Source: Fibrobacterales bacterium Fibro_02 (lineage in GTDB: Bacteria > Fibrobacterota > Fibrobacteria > Fibrobacterales > Fibrobacteraceae). Taken from it: a stretch of DNA of 64,000 nt. The DNA lies in the NCBI GenBank assembly GCA_001603905.1, contig LVAE01000016.1:124001-188000 (forward strand), read 5' to 3'. Positions 33,379 through 40,826 of this stretch are shown in pieces (positions within the stretch are counted from its first letter, which is position 1; every line of letters begins with the position of its first letter). The notes beneath the pieces were generated by a model. The model searched no databases and was not told the DNA's origin. It saw only the letters and a list, made by a program, of their open reading frames with translations. The position numbers were made by a program, and so were the translations under genes.

Positions 33379-34443
33379 GTGAAAATTGTTCATCTTTTAT
33401 GGGGCCTTTCTAACGGCGGCATCGAGAATATGCTGGTTGATATTGTCAATCAGCAGGTTGAGGATAATGACATTTCCTTTATTGTCGTCAACCAGATGAT
33501 AGACGAATCTATTGTCGCCCGACTAGATAAGAGAGTCCGTATTTACTGTTGTGGAAGGAATGTCAAGAGCAAGAATCCGCTTCCGTTTCTAAAGGTTAAT
33601 TATTACCTGTTCAAGATTCGCCCTGAGATTGTTCATGCCCATTATGATGACATGGCGCGGCTCATTTTGGGGAAGTGGAGAATGGTCCGGACGATTCATA
33701 ATACCACGAATGATTTTAATGAATCGAAATACTTTAGGGCCTGCTACGCGATTTCTAAAGCGGTCCAGGAAGAATGGGAAAAGGCAGGAAAGGAAACGAT
33801 CCTCGTCGAAAACGGAATCCGTTGCGAAAGCGTCCGTTGTGAGCGGAATGGGCTCTTCAATGATGGCTTGCTGCATTTTGTACAGGTGTCTCGACTGTAT
33901 ATCAAGCAGAAGGGCCAGGATATTCTTCTGAAAGCCCTTGCTGAAATAAAGAATAAAAACTTGTGTCCTCTCAATTTTAAAATGCACCTGATTGGTGACG
34001 GCTCGAGCCGAGAACTCTTGCAGGAAATGTCGAATACCCTTGGAATCAATGAACTCGTGGTATTTGAAGGCAATAAGCCTCGTGAGTGGATATACGAAAA
34101 CCTCTGCAATTTTGACTTATTTATTCAGCCTTCGCGTTATGAAGGTTTTGGATTGACTGTCGCCGAGGCAATGGTTGCAAAGGTCCCCGTACTTTCGAGT
34201 AATATCGAGGGTCCCGTAGAAATTATGACGGTAAATGACGGCGGGTCGAATCGGCTTGTCGGCTATACTTTTGAAACGCAAAATTCTGAAGATCTAGCCA
34301 AGAAAATTGCGGAGTTTGTACAAAACGGCCGTAATGAAAAATCTGTCGAGTTGGGCCGTCGTCATGTTATGGCGAATTATGATATCCGTAATACCGCTCT
34401 ACGGTATTTAGAAGAATATCGTAAACTTCTTGCCTACAAGTGA
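33379..34443 (+). CDS. Glycosyltransferase family 4
   Basis: This 354-residue GT-B protein starts with GTG at 33379. It shows HLLWGLSNGGIENMLVDIV at the N-terminus, FVQVSRLYIKQKGQDILLKAL in the linker and the GT4 donor site PSRYEGFGLTVAEAM with the E-x7-E pair, then GPVEIM. It retains the donor's anomeric configuration; the sugar is unknown. It follows the single-domain cytidylyltransferase by 27 bp and ends tail-to-tail over the CotH gene, sharing 10 bp (34434-34443). Confidence 0.9.
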   Translation: MKIVHLLWGLSNGGIENMLVDIVNQQVEDNDISFIVVNQMIDESIVARLDKRVRIYCCGRNVKSKNPLPFLKVNYYLFKIRPEIVHAHYDDMARLILGKWRMVRTIHNTTNDFNESKYFRACYAISKAVQEEWEKAGKETILVENGIRCESVRCERNGLFNDGLLHFVQVSRLYIKQKGQDILLKALAEIKNKNLCPLNFKMHLIGDGSSRELLQEMSNTLGINELVVFEGNKPREWIYENLCNFDLFIQPSRYEGFGLTVAEAMVAKVPVLSSNIEGPVEIMTVNDGGSNRLVGYTFETQNSEDLAKKIAEFVQNGRNEKSVELGRRHVMANYDIRNTALRYLEEYRKLLAYK

Positions 34444-35675
34444 TTGTCAATCCATTCCATGCGCTGCTTTATCCAGCTGTTTAACGAATCGATGGCTTCG
34501 TCATAGCTGTCGTAGGCTTCCTTGTAGGTCCAGTTCTCTGTGTTTTCGAGGACAGGCCAACGCTTGAATTCGTTTTTGGTGGCTGGGGCGAGTTCTGCCG
34601 CGTATTTTGAAATAGAATCGGGGAAGGTGGCGAGAAAATCGCGGTGCTCCTTCCAGTAGTCCACGGCGGCTTGCCAATATTTAGCTCGCTTGAAAATGTA
34701 TCCGTTCCATCCACTATTACGGATATACCAATCGGTGGTGGTGCGAAGGGAATCAACTTCCCAGTTTCCGTAGGCGACGTCAAAATCCCATACGGGGCCG
34801 AGCCGGATAGGTTCCCCGCGTTGCCAGGTTACATAAATGCTTCGCCTAAAGGCTCCGTCCAGGTTCTTTGAAAGTTCCTGAATCCAGTAGAAACGCAGGT
34901 AATCCTCGAAATCAAGGAAGTCGGTGATTTCATGGTTGCTTTGAAGTGTGTCGTCGTCTTCATCCTTTAGAAAATTCTCGAATTCACTCAGGACACCCTT
35001 GATGATTTGGGTGTCAAAATAATCGGGATCCTTGGGGTACTTGATGCCGAAGGTAGTTCCCTTCTCGGTAACGACAAAATGTTCCTTGCCGAATTCGGTG
35101 GGGCATCTTTCAAGCAAGAAGGAACTGTCTGCCTTGGGGATGTCCACGCGGTCCTTGCCGACTTTCACCGTTTCAACCAGTTGGTAGACTCCCTGGTATT
35201 GCCTGTTCAGATACAGTTCGACGAAGGTGCTTCTCGGCGTGTATTCGTCGCCGAGCCAACCTGCGAGTTTATATGTAATAAAGTTCTTGAGGAGTGTCTT
35301 GTCGGCGGAATTAGCGATAAGTGCCCAGTCTTTATCCTTGGGCATCCCGAACATTTCCTGTTTTTTTGCGAATTCAATTTTGTAGCTGGGCTTGGGCATT
35401 CCCGTAAAACTGGAGTTGCCGCGCCCCTTGATGGTCAATTCAAGAACGTCGCTTTCGGGAGAGTCCTTGCCGTATACCTGCAACTTTGCGGGAATCTTGG
35501 TTTCGCGGTCGCGAATTTGCGTGAAGTCCTCGGTCTCGATGACAAGTCGCGGCAAGCTTACGTAGGGGTATTCCGAATCGTCAATCGGTAAGTAGGCGGG
35601 TGTACTCTCGGGATCGTTCCATACGCAGGAACAGATTATACAGCCGAATAGTATTATAGCGAGCCGAATCCTCAT
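34434..35675 (-). CDS. CotH kinase-like lipoprotein (second CotH)
   Basis: This 413-residue protein has a lipoprotein signal (lipobox IICSC) and one CotH domain. It shows the family features: ELTIKGRGNSSF near 80-92, KPSYKIEFAKK, YQLVETVKVGKDRVDI, and the acidic PVWDFDVAYGNW motif, equivalent to the metal-binding D-x-D of secreted CotH kinases. It lacks the lamin-tail and repeat domains of the protein at 12808-15594. CotH proteins phosphorylate proteins outside the cytoplasm; the substrate here is unknown. It sits alone on the minus strand between the GT4 gene and the second SGNH module. Confidence 0.85.
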   Translation of the reverse strand: MRIRLAIILFGCIICSCVWNDPESTPAYLPIDDSEYPYVSLPRLVIETEDFTQIRDRETKIPAKLQVYGKDSPESDVLELTIKGRGNSSFTGMPKPSYKIEFAKKQEMFGMPKDKDWALIANSADKTLLKNFITYKLAGWLGDEYTPRSTFVELYLNRQYQGVYQLVETVKVGKDRVDIPKADSSFLLERCPTEFGKEHFVVTEKGTTFGIKYPKDPDYFDTQIIKGVLSEFENFLKDEDDDTLQSNHEITDFLDFEDYLRFYWIQELSKNLDGAFRRSIYVTWQRGEPIRLGPVWDFDVAYGNWEVDSLRTTTDWYIRNSGWNGYIFKRAKYWQAAVDYWKEHRDFLATFPDSISKYAAELAPATKNEFKRWPVLENTENWTYKEAYDSYDEAIDSLNSWIKQRMEWIDNHL

Positions 35676-35680
35676 AATTT

Positions 35681-35687
35681 AAATTTA
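35681..35687 (-). promoter_or_regulatory. TAAATTT box, CotH lipoprotein gene
   Basis: TAAATTT on the reverse strand ends 5 nt before the ATG at 35675. No Shine-Dalgarno sequence is present. Confidence 0.35.
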
Positions 35688-35740
35688 AAAAATTGAGCGG
35701 TGTGCTTTCGGCAGAAAATTTTGCGCGGAATGTTTTTTGC

Positions 35741-35749
35741 TAGATTTTG
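35741..35749 (+). promoter_or_regulatory. TAGATTTTG box, SGNH gene copy 2
   Basis: TAGATTTTG ends 14 nt before the ATG at 35764. No clear Shine-Dalgarno lies between. Confidence 0.35.
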
Positions 35750-35763
35750 CGTTGATTGCGAAT

Positions 35764-36348
35764 ATGAAAAAGTGGCTGCTTTTCCCATGGATCCTTTTTT
35801 TGTGGGCGTGTGATTATGATGACGATGACACGCGTGTTTGTTTTATAGGCGATTCAATTACCTATCAGTGGGATCTTGAATACTTTTTCCCGCAGTATAT
35901 GCCCTTAAAACATGCGAAAAATGGCGCAAAGATTCAGAATCTTGATGATTGGGATTTGCGAGAATGTCGGGGAATACCGTCCGTCATATTGATGGGAACC
36001 AATAATAGTAGTGAATTTTTTGATGAAGAAAGAAGAAATGCTTTCTTGCAGAAGTTTTATACCCGAATCGAAAAAATCCAGGCAGACCCGTTAATCGTTG
36101 TTTCGATTCTTCCTCGTAATTTTCAGCGTCAGCAGAGTTCGCGTGTGAATGAAGTCATTCGCAATGTGAATAATCGTGTGGAAAAAGGACTGGATTCGTT
36201 AAATGGTCGCTTTGAGTATTTGGATGTGTATCCGTTGTTTGCCCAAGATGAATATGAAGCTAGGATGGATTTGTTTAAGGACGGCTTGCATCCGAATATT
36301 GCAGGACAAGAAATTTTAGCCTCGGAAGTTCTGAAGGTGTTAAGATGA
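35764..36348 (+). CDS. SGNH/GDSL hydrolase-like lipoprotein (module copy 2)
   Basis: This 194-residue protein has a lipoprotein signal (LWAC) and an SGNH domain: IGDSIT with Ser31, MGTNN as block III (Asn instead of the usual Asp after the key Asn), and DGLHPN with Asp173 and His176. It is paralogous to 19252-19851, sharing WDLEYFFP, KHA and PLIVVSILPRN. The start at 35764 was chosen because the signal peptide begins there. Its stop overlaps the next gene (ATGA), as in copy 1, and an AT3 gene follows the barrel gene instead of preceding the SGNH gene. Confidence 0.85.
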   Translation: MKKWLLFPWILFLWACDYDDDDTRVCFIGDSITYQWDLEYFFPQYMPLKHAKNGAKIQNLDDWDLRECRGIPSVILMGTNNSSEFFDEERRNAFLQKFYTRIEKIQADPLIVVSILPRNFQRQQSSRVNEVIRNVNNRVEKGLDSLNGRFEYLDVYPLFAQDEYEARMDLFKDGLHPNIAGQEILASEVLKVLR

Positions 36349-36941
36349 GAAAATCTGTCGTTATTTTTTTTATGGTTTCGGCCACACTGCTCTTTGCCAA
36401 TAACCAGTTCTTTATGGGAATGCGTAATCAGCGTTTCCTGTTTGCAGGTGTTCAGCATGGTTCGTATGGGGTTGCCTATGAGCAGTCCCTGTTCAATCAG
36501 GATCCTGAACAGCAACATGGAAGTTTAGGCCTTTTTGCGGAATACACGCTGCCACTGTCGATGAAACTCTGGTATGTTCTGTATGGTGGCATGCAGTACG
36601 ACATGGATTATTATGACTATGGCGGGGAGCTGTCCCTGCTTTGGGCTCCCCAAGCCTATTTCCAGATCAAGGCGCGGTATCGTCCGTTTTATGATAGCGA
36701 TCTCGGGACCCATTATGGATACCTTATCCAGTTGCAAAGTTTCCCCTTTGAGGATGTAGGCTTCTATGCTGGCTTTAAGAATATGCCTGATTACCGAAAT
36801 GTGGAACGTCGCTTTTTTGGGGGAATGTTGTTCGATGTAGGACGCTTGGGTGTCTATCCTGAAATTTCGACACCGGTTCATGGAAGCTTTGAGTGGACCC
36901 GTGTCCAGCTTAACTTTATTTACCGGTACGATTTTAATTAA
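36345..36941 (+). CDS. Small outer-membrane beta-barrel-like protein (module copy 2)
   Basis: This 198-residue exported protein (signal peptide about 1-18) is made of aromatic amphipathic strands such as FFMGMRNQRFLFAG and YVLYGGMQYDMDYYDYGG, and ends with LNFIYRYDFN, an aromatic C-terminal strand as in outer-membrane barrels. It is a paralogue of 19848-20447; both contain MRN near the N-terminus, MxYDxDYYDxG in the middle and PDxRNVERR. No named family is recognised. It is coupled to the SGNH gene by a 4-bp overlap and followed 10 bp later by an AT3 gene. Confidence 0.75.
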   Translation: MRKSVVIFFMVSATLLFANNQFFMGMRNQRFLFAGVQHGSYGVAYEQSLFNQDPEQQHGSLGLFAEYTLPLSMKLWYVLYGGMQYDMDYYDYGGELSLLWAPQAYFQIKARYRPFYDSDLGTHYGYLIQLQSFPFEDVGFYAGFKNMPDYRNVERRFFGGMLFDVGRLGVYPEISTPVHGSFEWTRVQLNFIYRYDFN

Positions 36942-36951
36942 GGACTGAAGA

Positions 36952-37992
36952 ATGAAGCTTGACCTGATATTGACTTTTTTGCTGATTGCGTTTTTGTTTG
37001 CGTCGGTCTTGTGGAAAAGTGTTCCCAAGGAGGGACCGTTCTCGTTTGACAAGAATTTTACGGGAGTCCTCAAGGGCGTAAGTGCCATCGTTGTCGTCTT
37101 TGTGCATGTCCCGGAGCTTTACCATAACGCGGCCCAGAGAATGGTGATGAGCTTTGGCTTTGTGGCGGTAACGGTGTTCTTTATGATATCGGCTTATGGA
37201 ATGCAGTTTTCGGCGAACCGTTCACCGGATAAGTATCTCTCTCATTTTTGGCGTAACCGTCTTGCGAGCTTGCTGATTCCATGTTTTTTGGTGAATCTCT
37301 TTTGTGTTCTGTTCAATGTTTGCTCAGGACGCGATTTTTCTTTGTTGAAGTCCCTCATCAGTATGCCGGGATATGTGTGGGTCCTGCTGCAGTATTGCAT
37401 TCTCTTTTTTGTAGTCATGTTCTGCCAGCAAAAGTTCAAAATAAAACCTTCTATCTGCCATGTTGTCTTGGCCGTTGCAGTTGTGGCATCTAGCCTTTAC
37501 TTGTACCTGTCTTCGCCGGATGCCAGTAATTCTGCCGAAATGGGGTGGTGCTATGAGCGCATGGGACTTGTCTGGGGACTGTTGCTTTTCATATTCTTCT
37601 CAAAAATTGCCGACTTCATTGGTTCCCGATGGATGCCGAAAACAGTTGTTTTGGGACTGTCTTCGTTGGTGCTGGGAATTGCCTATGTGATGAATAAAAC
37701 GGTGTGGTTCTACGGGGAGTATCTTTTAAAGATTGTCCTAGGCTTTGCGATCGTCAGTTTTGTATTGTTCCTGTCGCGGAAGAGAAGGTTTGGGAATGCC
37801 GTTGTCAATCACCTAGGCGTCATTTCCTACGAGATTTATTTGTCGCATGAATTGATGATGCGGACGATTTCGTATTTGTTCCCGACGGTGTCGAGTGGAG
37901 TGTTCCTCGTTCTGACGATGACGTTTACGATCATCTTTAGTACGGTGGTTCACAAGATGTCGTCGAAACTGGTCAATTGGGTGCGCGTATAA
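36952..37992 (+). CDS. Acyltransferase family 3-like membrane protein (module copy 2)
   Basis: This 346-residue protein has about ten helices with an extra helix before the AT3 core. The core begins FTGVLKGVSAIVVVFVH (the His is the putative catalytic residue) and has FFMISAYGMQ and FWRNRLASLLIP segments. A late VISYEIYLSHELMM helix is typical of AT3. It follows the SGNH and barrel genes within 10 bp, so all three should be co-expressed. It is not a close copy of the AT3 of module 1, which suggests functional association rather than a simple block duplication. Confidence 0.82.
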   Translation: MKLDLILTFLLIAFLFASVLWKSVPKEGPFSFDKNFTGVLKGVSAIVVVFVHVPELYHNAAQRMVMSFGFVAVTVFFMISAYGMQFSANRSPDKYLSHFWRNRLASLLIPCFLVNLFCVLFNVCSGRDFSLLKSLISMPGYVWVLLQYCILFFVVMFCQQKFKIKPSICHVVLAVAVVASSLYLYLSSPDASNSAEMGWCYERMGLVWGLLLFIFFSKIADFIGSRWMPKTVVLGLSSLVLGIAYVMNKTVWFYGEYLLKIVLGFAIVSFVLFLSRKRRFGNAVVNHLGVISYEIYLSHELMMRTISYLFPTVSSGVFLVLTMTFTIIFSTVVHKMSSKLVNWVRV

Positions 37993-37997
37993 AACCT

Positions 37998-38014
37998 AAA
38001 TAGGGGCGCTATTT
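37998..38014. terminator. Short hairpin between convergent AT3 genes
   Basis: AAATAG and CTATTT are a 6-bp stem with a 5-nt loop in the 16-bp gap and over the stop of the minus-strand gene. It could end either transcript. Confidence 0.3.
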
Positions 38015-38998
38015 CAAGCCGAAAATCATTCGCGTCATTTGAAATTTTCGGATGATGTAGAATAAGACGATGGGGCCGACGATTCCTGCAAGAATGCAAA
38101 GAAGGGCTCCCATGACAAATCCCGTGTCGGAGTTTGCGAAAAAGGAAACTTTCTGGACGATGGACTTGGCCAACCCTTCGAATGTCGTGTGGAAGAGATA
38201 GATGATGTAACTGGCGGAGCCGACAATCAAGATGGGCTGAATGTATCTTGTTGCGCGGATATGGGCGATCCAGGTGGATGTTGACATCGTGGATGCTATT
38301 CCGAACCATGCAAGGATTTCGTTGGTGTAGGGTGTTTCAAGCAGGAATAGAATGCTTGTGACGACAAAGAGGATAATTGAGAATATCTTCAGGATATTCT
38401 TGTATTTTTCCCAGAACTTGTGCGAGAAAACGATGCTTCCATAATCGCAGGCGCTGGTGCCGACCATGAACCAGAGCAGGTTGCGGGAAGTTTCGTTAAT
38501 GGCAAACAGCTCGATGCTTCCGAGAGTAAATACGTAGTGTAGCAGGATGGAGATCAAAAGCAGGACGAGCCTAGCTTTTTCTGTCTTAAAGAAGGGGATA
38601 ATCAAGAAACAGGTGAAAAGTGACCAGATGAACCACAAAAAGTAACCGGCTGCCGGAAGGTATAGAATTTGTATGTAGGTTTCTGGCGTAACAGGATTTT
38701 CAACATACATGTTGCGCTGTGTCAGTAGCTTGATCGAGATGATGATCATCGAGACGATGATATAGGGAACGAACAGACGCCTGAATTTTTTCTTGATAAA
38801 GGTGAAGTATCCTTCGTCCTTCTTGAAGGAAAGATAGATGTAGCCGCTGGCGAACATGAAAAGAGGCATGTGGAATGTGTAAATCCAGGAATGCAGCGCC
38901 AGGTACCAGCCGGGCGCGTTTTCGGGGTAATAGTGGCCGATGACAACGAGAATGATGGCGATCGCTTTGGCAATGTCGAAGTGGACAAGTCTTGTCAT
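38009..38998 (-). CDS. Acyltransferase family 3-like membrane protein
   Basis: This 329-residue protein has about ten helices and the AT3 start VHFDIAKAIAIILVVIGHYY, where His22 is the likely catalytic residue, followed by HMPLFMFASGYIYLSFKK and FRRLFVPY. A late SASYIIYLFHTTFEG helix matches the AT3 C-terminal part. It probably acylates a surface glycan. It is monocistronic on the minus strand, convergent with the module 2 AT3 gene, and has an AAGGA ribosome-binding site before the ATG. Confidence 0.82.
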   Translation of the reverse strand: MTRLVHFDIAKAIAIILVVIGHYYPENAPGWYLALHSWIYTFHMPLFMFASGYIYLSFKKDEGYFTFIKKKFRRLFVPYIIVSMIIISIKLLTQRNMYVENPVTPETYIQILYLPAAGYFLWFIWSLFTCFLIIPFFKTEKARLVLLLISILLHYVFTLGSIELFAINETSRNLLWFMVGTSACDYGSIVFSHKFWEKYKNILKIFSIILFVVTSILFLLETPYTNEILAWFGIASTMSTSTWIAHIRATRYIQPILIVGSASYIIYLFHTTFEGLAKSIVQKVSFFANSDTGFVMGALLCILAGIVGPIVLFYIIRKFQMTRMIFGLK

Positions 38999-39053
38999 CG
39001 GAAAATCCTTGGGCGGCTCGGTAACTATTCGGTGCTACTAAGATAGAATTTTT

Positions 39054-39061
39054 TAAATTTG
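39054..39061 (+). promoter_or_regulatory. TAnnTTTG box, barrel gene at 39074
   Basis: TAAATTTG is an exact TAnnTTTG match ending 12 nt before the ATG at 39074. Confidence 0.4.
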
Positions 39062-39073
39062 TCAAATAAACCG

Positions 39074-39907
39074 ATGTCTGTTTTTATTCGAAAGACTTTG
39101 AAAGTTGTGCTTCTTTTGGGGCTCGCGTCTATCGCGACATTTGCCCGCGAGACGGTTTCTCCGGTGCGCGCTCCCGAAAGTTTTGTGCTGCTGGGCGCCC
39201 TTGCGGAACTCCGCGATGACGTTTATAGTGGCGATGTCAATGTGGTGGGGGAGTATGCGCCCTGCAATTGCTTTAGCATCTACGGGGATTTTGCCTACCG
39301 ACTCGTGAGTTACGAGTGGAATACGATGGCACATGACCAGATTCATGAGATGGTGAACTTGCGGGTGAACGGTCTCAACGAATCGTACCTGGGCATGAAA
39401 CTGATGCCGTTCCCGTTTGCAGGTGTCGATGTCAGCTGGAGGCTCCCGCCGCGCGAAGGTTCCCGCGTGAACCGTTTCCATCGGCTGGGCGTTTCGCCTT
39501 TTGGCCTCTATGAATTCTCGCGGAACATGGCGCTCGGTGCTGCGGCGGAATACTTTACTTTCCTTGAAGAACGCGATTTTCAGCCAGGTGACGAACTTGG
39601 CCTCAAGGGGTCGATTTCGTGGAAGCTCCTGTGGGACCGCGACGACCATTCGGGCTGGAAATTTGACTACGTTTTCCTGTACCGCTGGCGCATCCAGGAA
39701 TCTGAAAACTTGAGTCTGCAGAAACCGTATCGCAAGATGGACGACCTTTATCGCGGCTACAAGATGCGCGTGGATGCGGCGCGTTATTTTTCCTCGTTCG
39801 GCAACTCTCTTGGCATTGCCCTTTTCTACGAGATGAATCGCGGGCACCTGTTCGGGATGGAAACAGGACACACATTAGGGCTCTATGCAAAGTTCTTGTT
39901 CCTATAA
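39074..39907 (+). CDS. Outer-membrane beta-barrel-like protein of unknown function
   Basis: This 277-residue protein has a signal peptide (about 1-24) and then amphipathic strands rich in Tyr, Phe and Gly (VVGEYAPCNCFSIYGDFAYR; LFYEMNRGHLFGMETGH), ending in LGLYAKFLFL, an aromatic C-terminal strand. A transporter or receptor role cannot be told from the sequence. An upstream TTG at 39059 would extend the frame, but the signal peptide and the promoter box favour 39074. It overlaps the next oxidoreductase gene by 23 bp, the first link in a run of overlapping genes up to 45430. Confidence 0.7.
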   Translation: MSVFIRKTLKVVLLLGLASIATFARETVSPVRAPESFVLLGALAELRDDVYSGDVNVVGEYAPCNCFSIYGDFAYRLVSYEWNTMAHDQIHEMVNLRVNGLNESYLGMKLMPFPFAGVDVSWRLPPREGSRVNRFHRLGVSPFGLYEFSRNMALGAAAEYFTFLEERDFQPGDELGLKGSISWKLLWDRDDHSGWKFDYVFLYRWRIQESENLSLQKPYRKMDDLYRGYKMRVDAARYFSSFGNSLGIALFYEMNRGHLFGMETGHTLGLYAKFLFL

Positions 39908-40826
39908 GGCGGTCTTGATTGGTAACGGCACCATGGGACAGCGGCATAAGCGGCTGTTCGAGGAAGATGGTGTTGGGTTCGTCGGAATCGCAGACACGAC
40001 AGCCGAGGCTGATGCCCTGTTCAAAAAAATCGTTGCAGGCAATCTTTCTCCCGATTTCGCGGTCGTTGCATCTCCTGCTGTGGCGCATGATGAATACGTA
40101 AAGAAATGCATTGAAATAAAGCTTCCGCTCCTTGTGGAAAAGCCTGTGTCAATTTCGGCACTTGCTGCGATGGAATACCAGAAGCTTGCGCTGGAGCAAA
40201 ACGCATTTGTATTTGTCGGCCATTCGGAACGTTATAACCCCGCAATCGAAGAATTTACGAAGACCGATTTCTTCAAGGAGATGCAGGATTATCTGAAATT
40301 CTGGTACCTTCAGAAACAGGACTTCGCTCCAGTGAGCTTCAAGTTTACGCGAACGCACGGGTTTTCGCCGCGTAACCGCGATGTCCCCGTGGAGCTAGAC
40401 CTGATGATCCACGACATGGACTTGCTTTGTTTCTTTGTCGACAAGAACGCGATGATGTACAGGTCTTTCCGTTGCGAAGAATTGTCGGAAGACCGTGTCC
40501 ATGCTTTCTATGACTTGAGAACGTTGACGGCTGAATTTATAGCAGACCGTAATTGTGCTTCTGACTCCCGCATGGTAGAAATTTCGATGAACGGCCGTTC
40601 CGTAACATTGGACTTGGGTGCCTATCGCAATGGCAATCCGGCGTATGCATTGCAAAAGGAACATCAGGCTTTTCTAAATTATTTGAACTCTTATAAGAAT
40701 ACGGCAAAAGATCCCGAATACGATTGGTATGGTAGCATTTACGATGCCTGCCAAGCGGTCATAATGGTTTCTTTGATTGATGAAGTGTATAAAAAGGGGA
40801 GAGCGAATGAAATTGATGCAAAATAA
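39885..40826 (+). CDS. Gfo/Idh/MocA family oxidoreductase
   Basis: This 313-residue NAD(P)-dependent enzyme has the Rossmann motif GNGTMGQRHKRLF near the N-terminus and the intact EKP motif (LLVEKPVSI, in contrast to the ETP of the fused protein at 30434-31777). HSERYNPAIEEF and DLMIHDMDLL follow in the C-terminal sugar-binding half. It probably oxidises a sugar or its nucleotide form. It overlaps the barrel gene by 23 bp and the SppA gene by 20 bp, an unusual link between cytosolic sugar metabolism and envelope genes. Confidence 0.85.
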   Translation: MQSSCSYKAVLIGNGTMGQRHKRLFEEDGVGFVGIADTTAEADALFKKIVAGNLSPDFAVVASPAVAHDEYVKKCIEIKLPLLVEKPVSISALAAMEYQKLALEQNAFVFVGHSERYNPAIEEFTKTDFFKEMQDYLKFWYLQKQDFAPVSFKFTRTHGFSPRNRDVPVELDLMIHDMDLLCFFVDKNAMMYRSFRCEELSEDRVHAFYDLRTLTAEFIADRNCASDSRMVEISMNGRSVTLDLGAYRNGNPAYALQKEHQAFLNYLNSYKNTAKDPEYDWYGSIYDACQAVIMVSLIDEVYKKGRANEIDAK

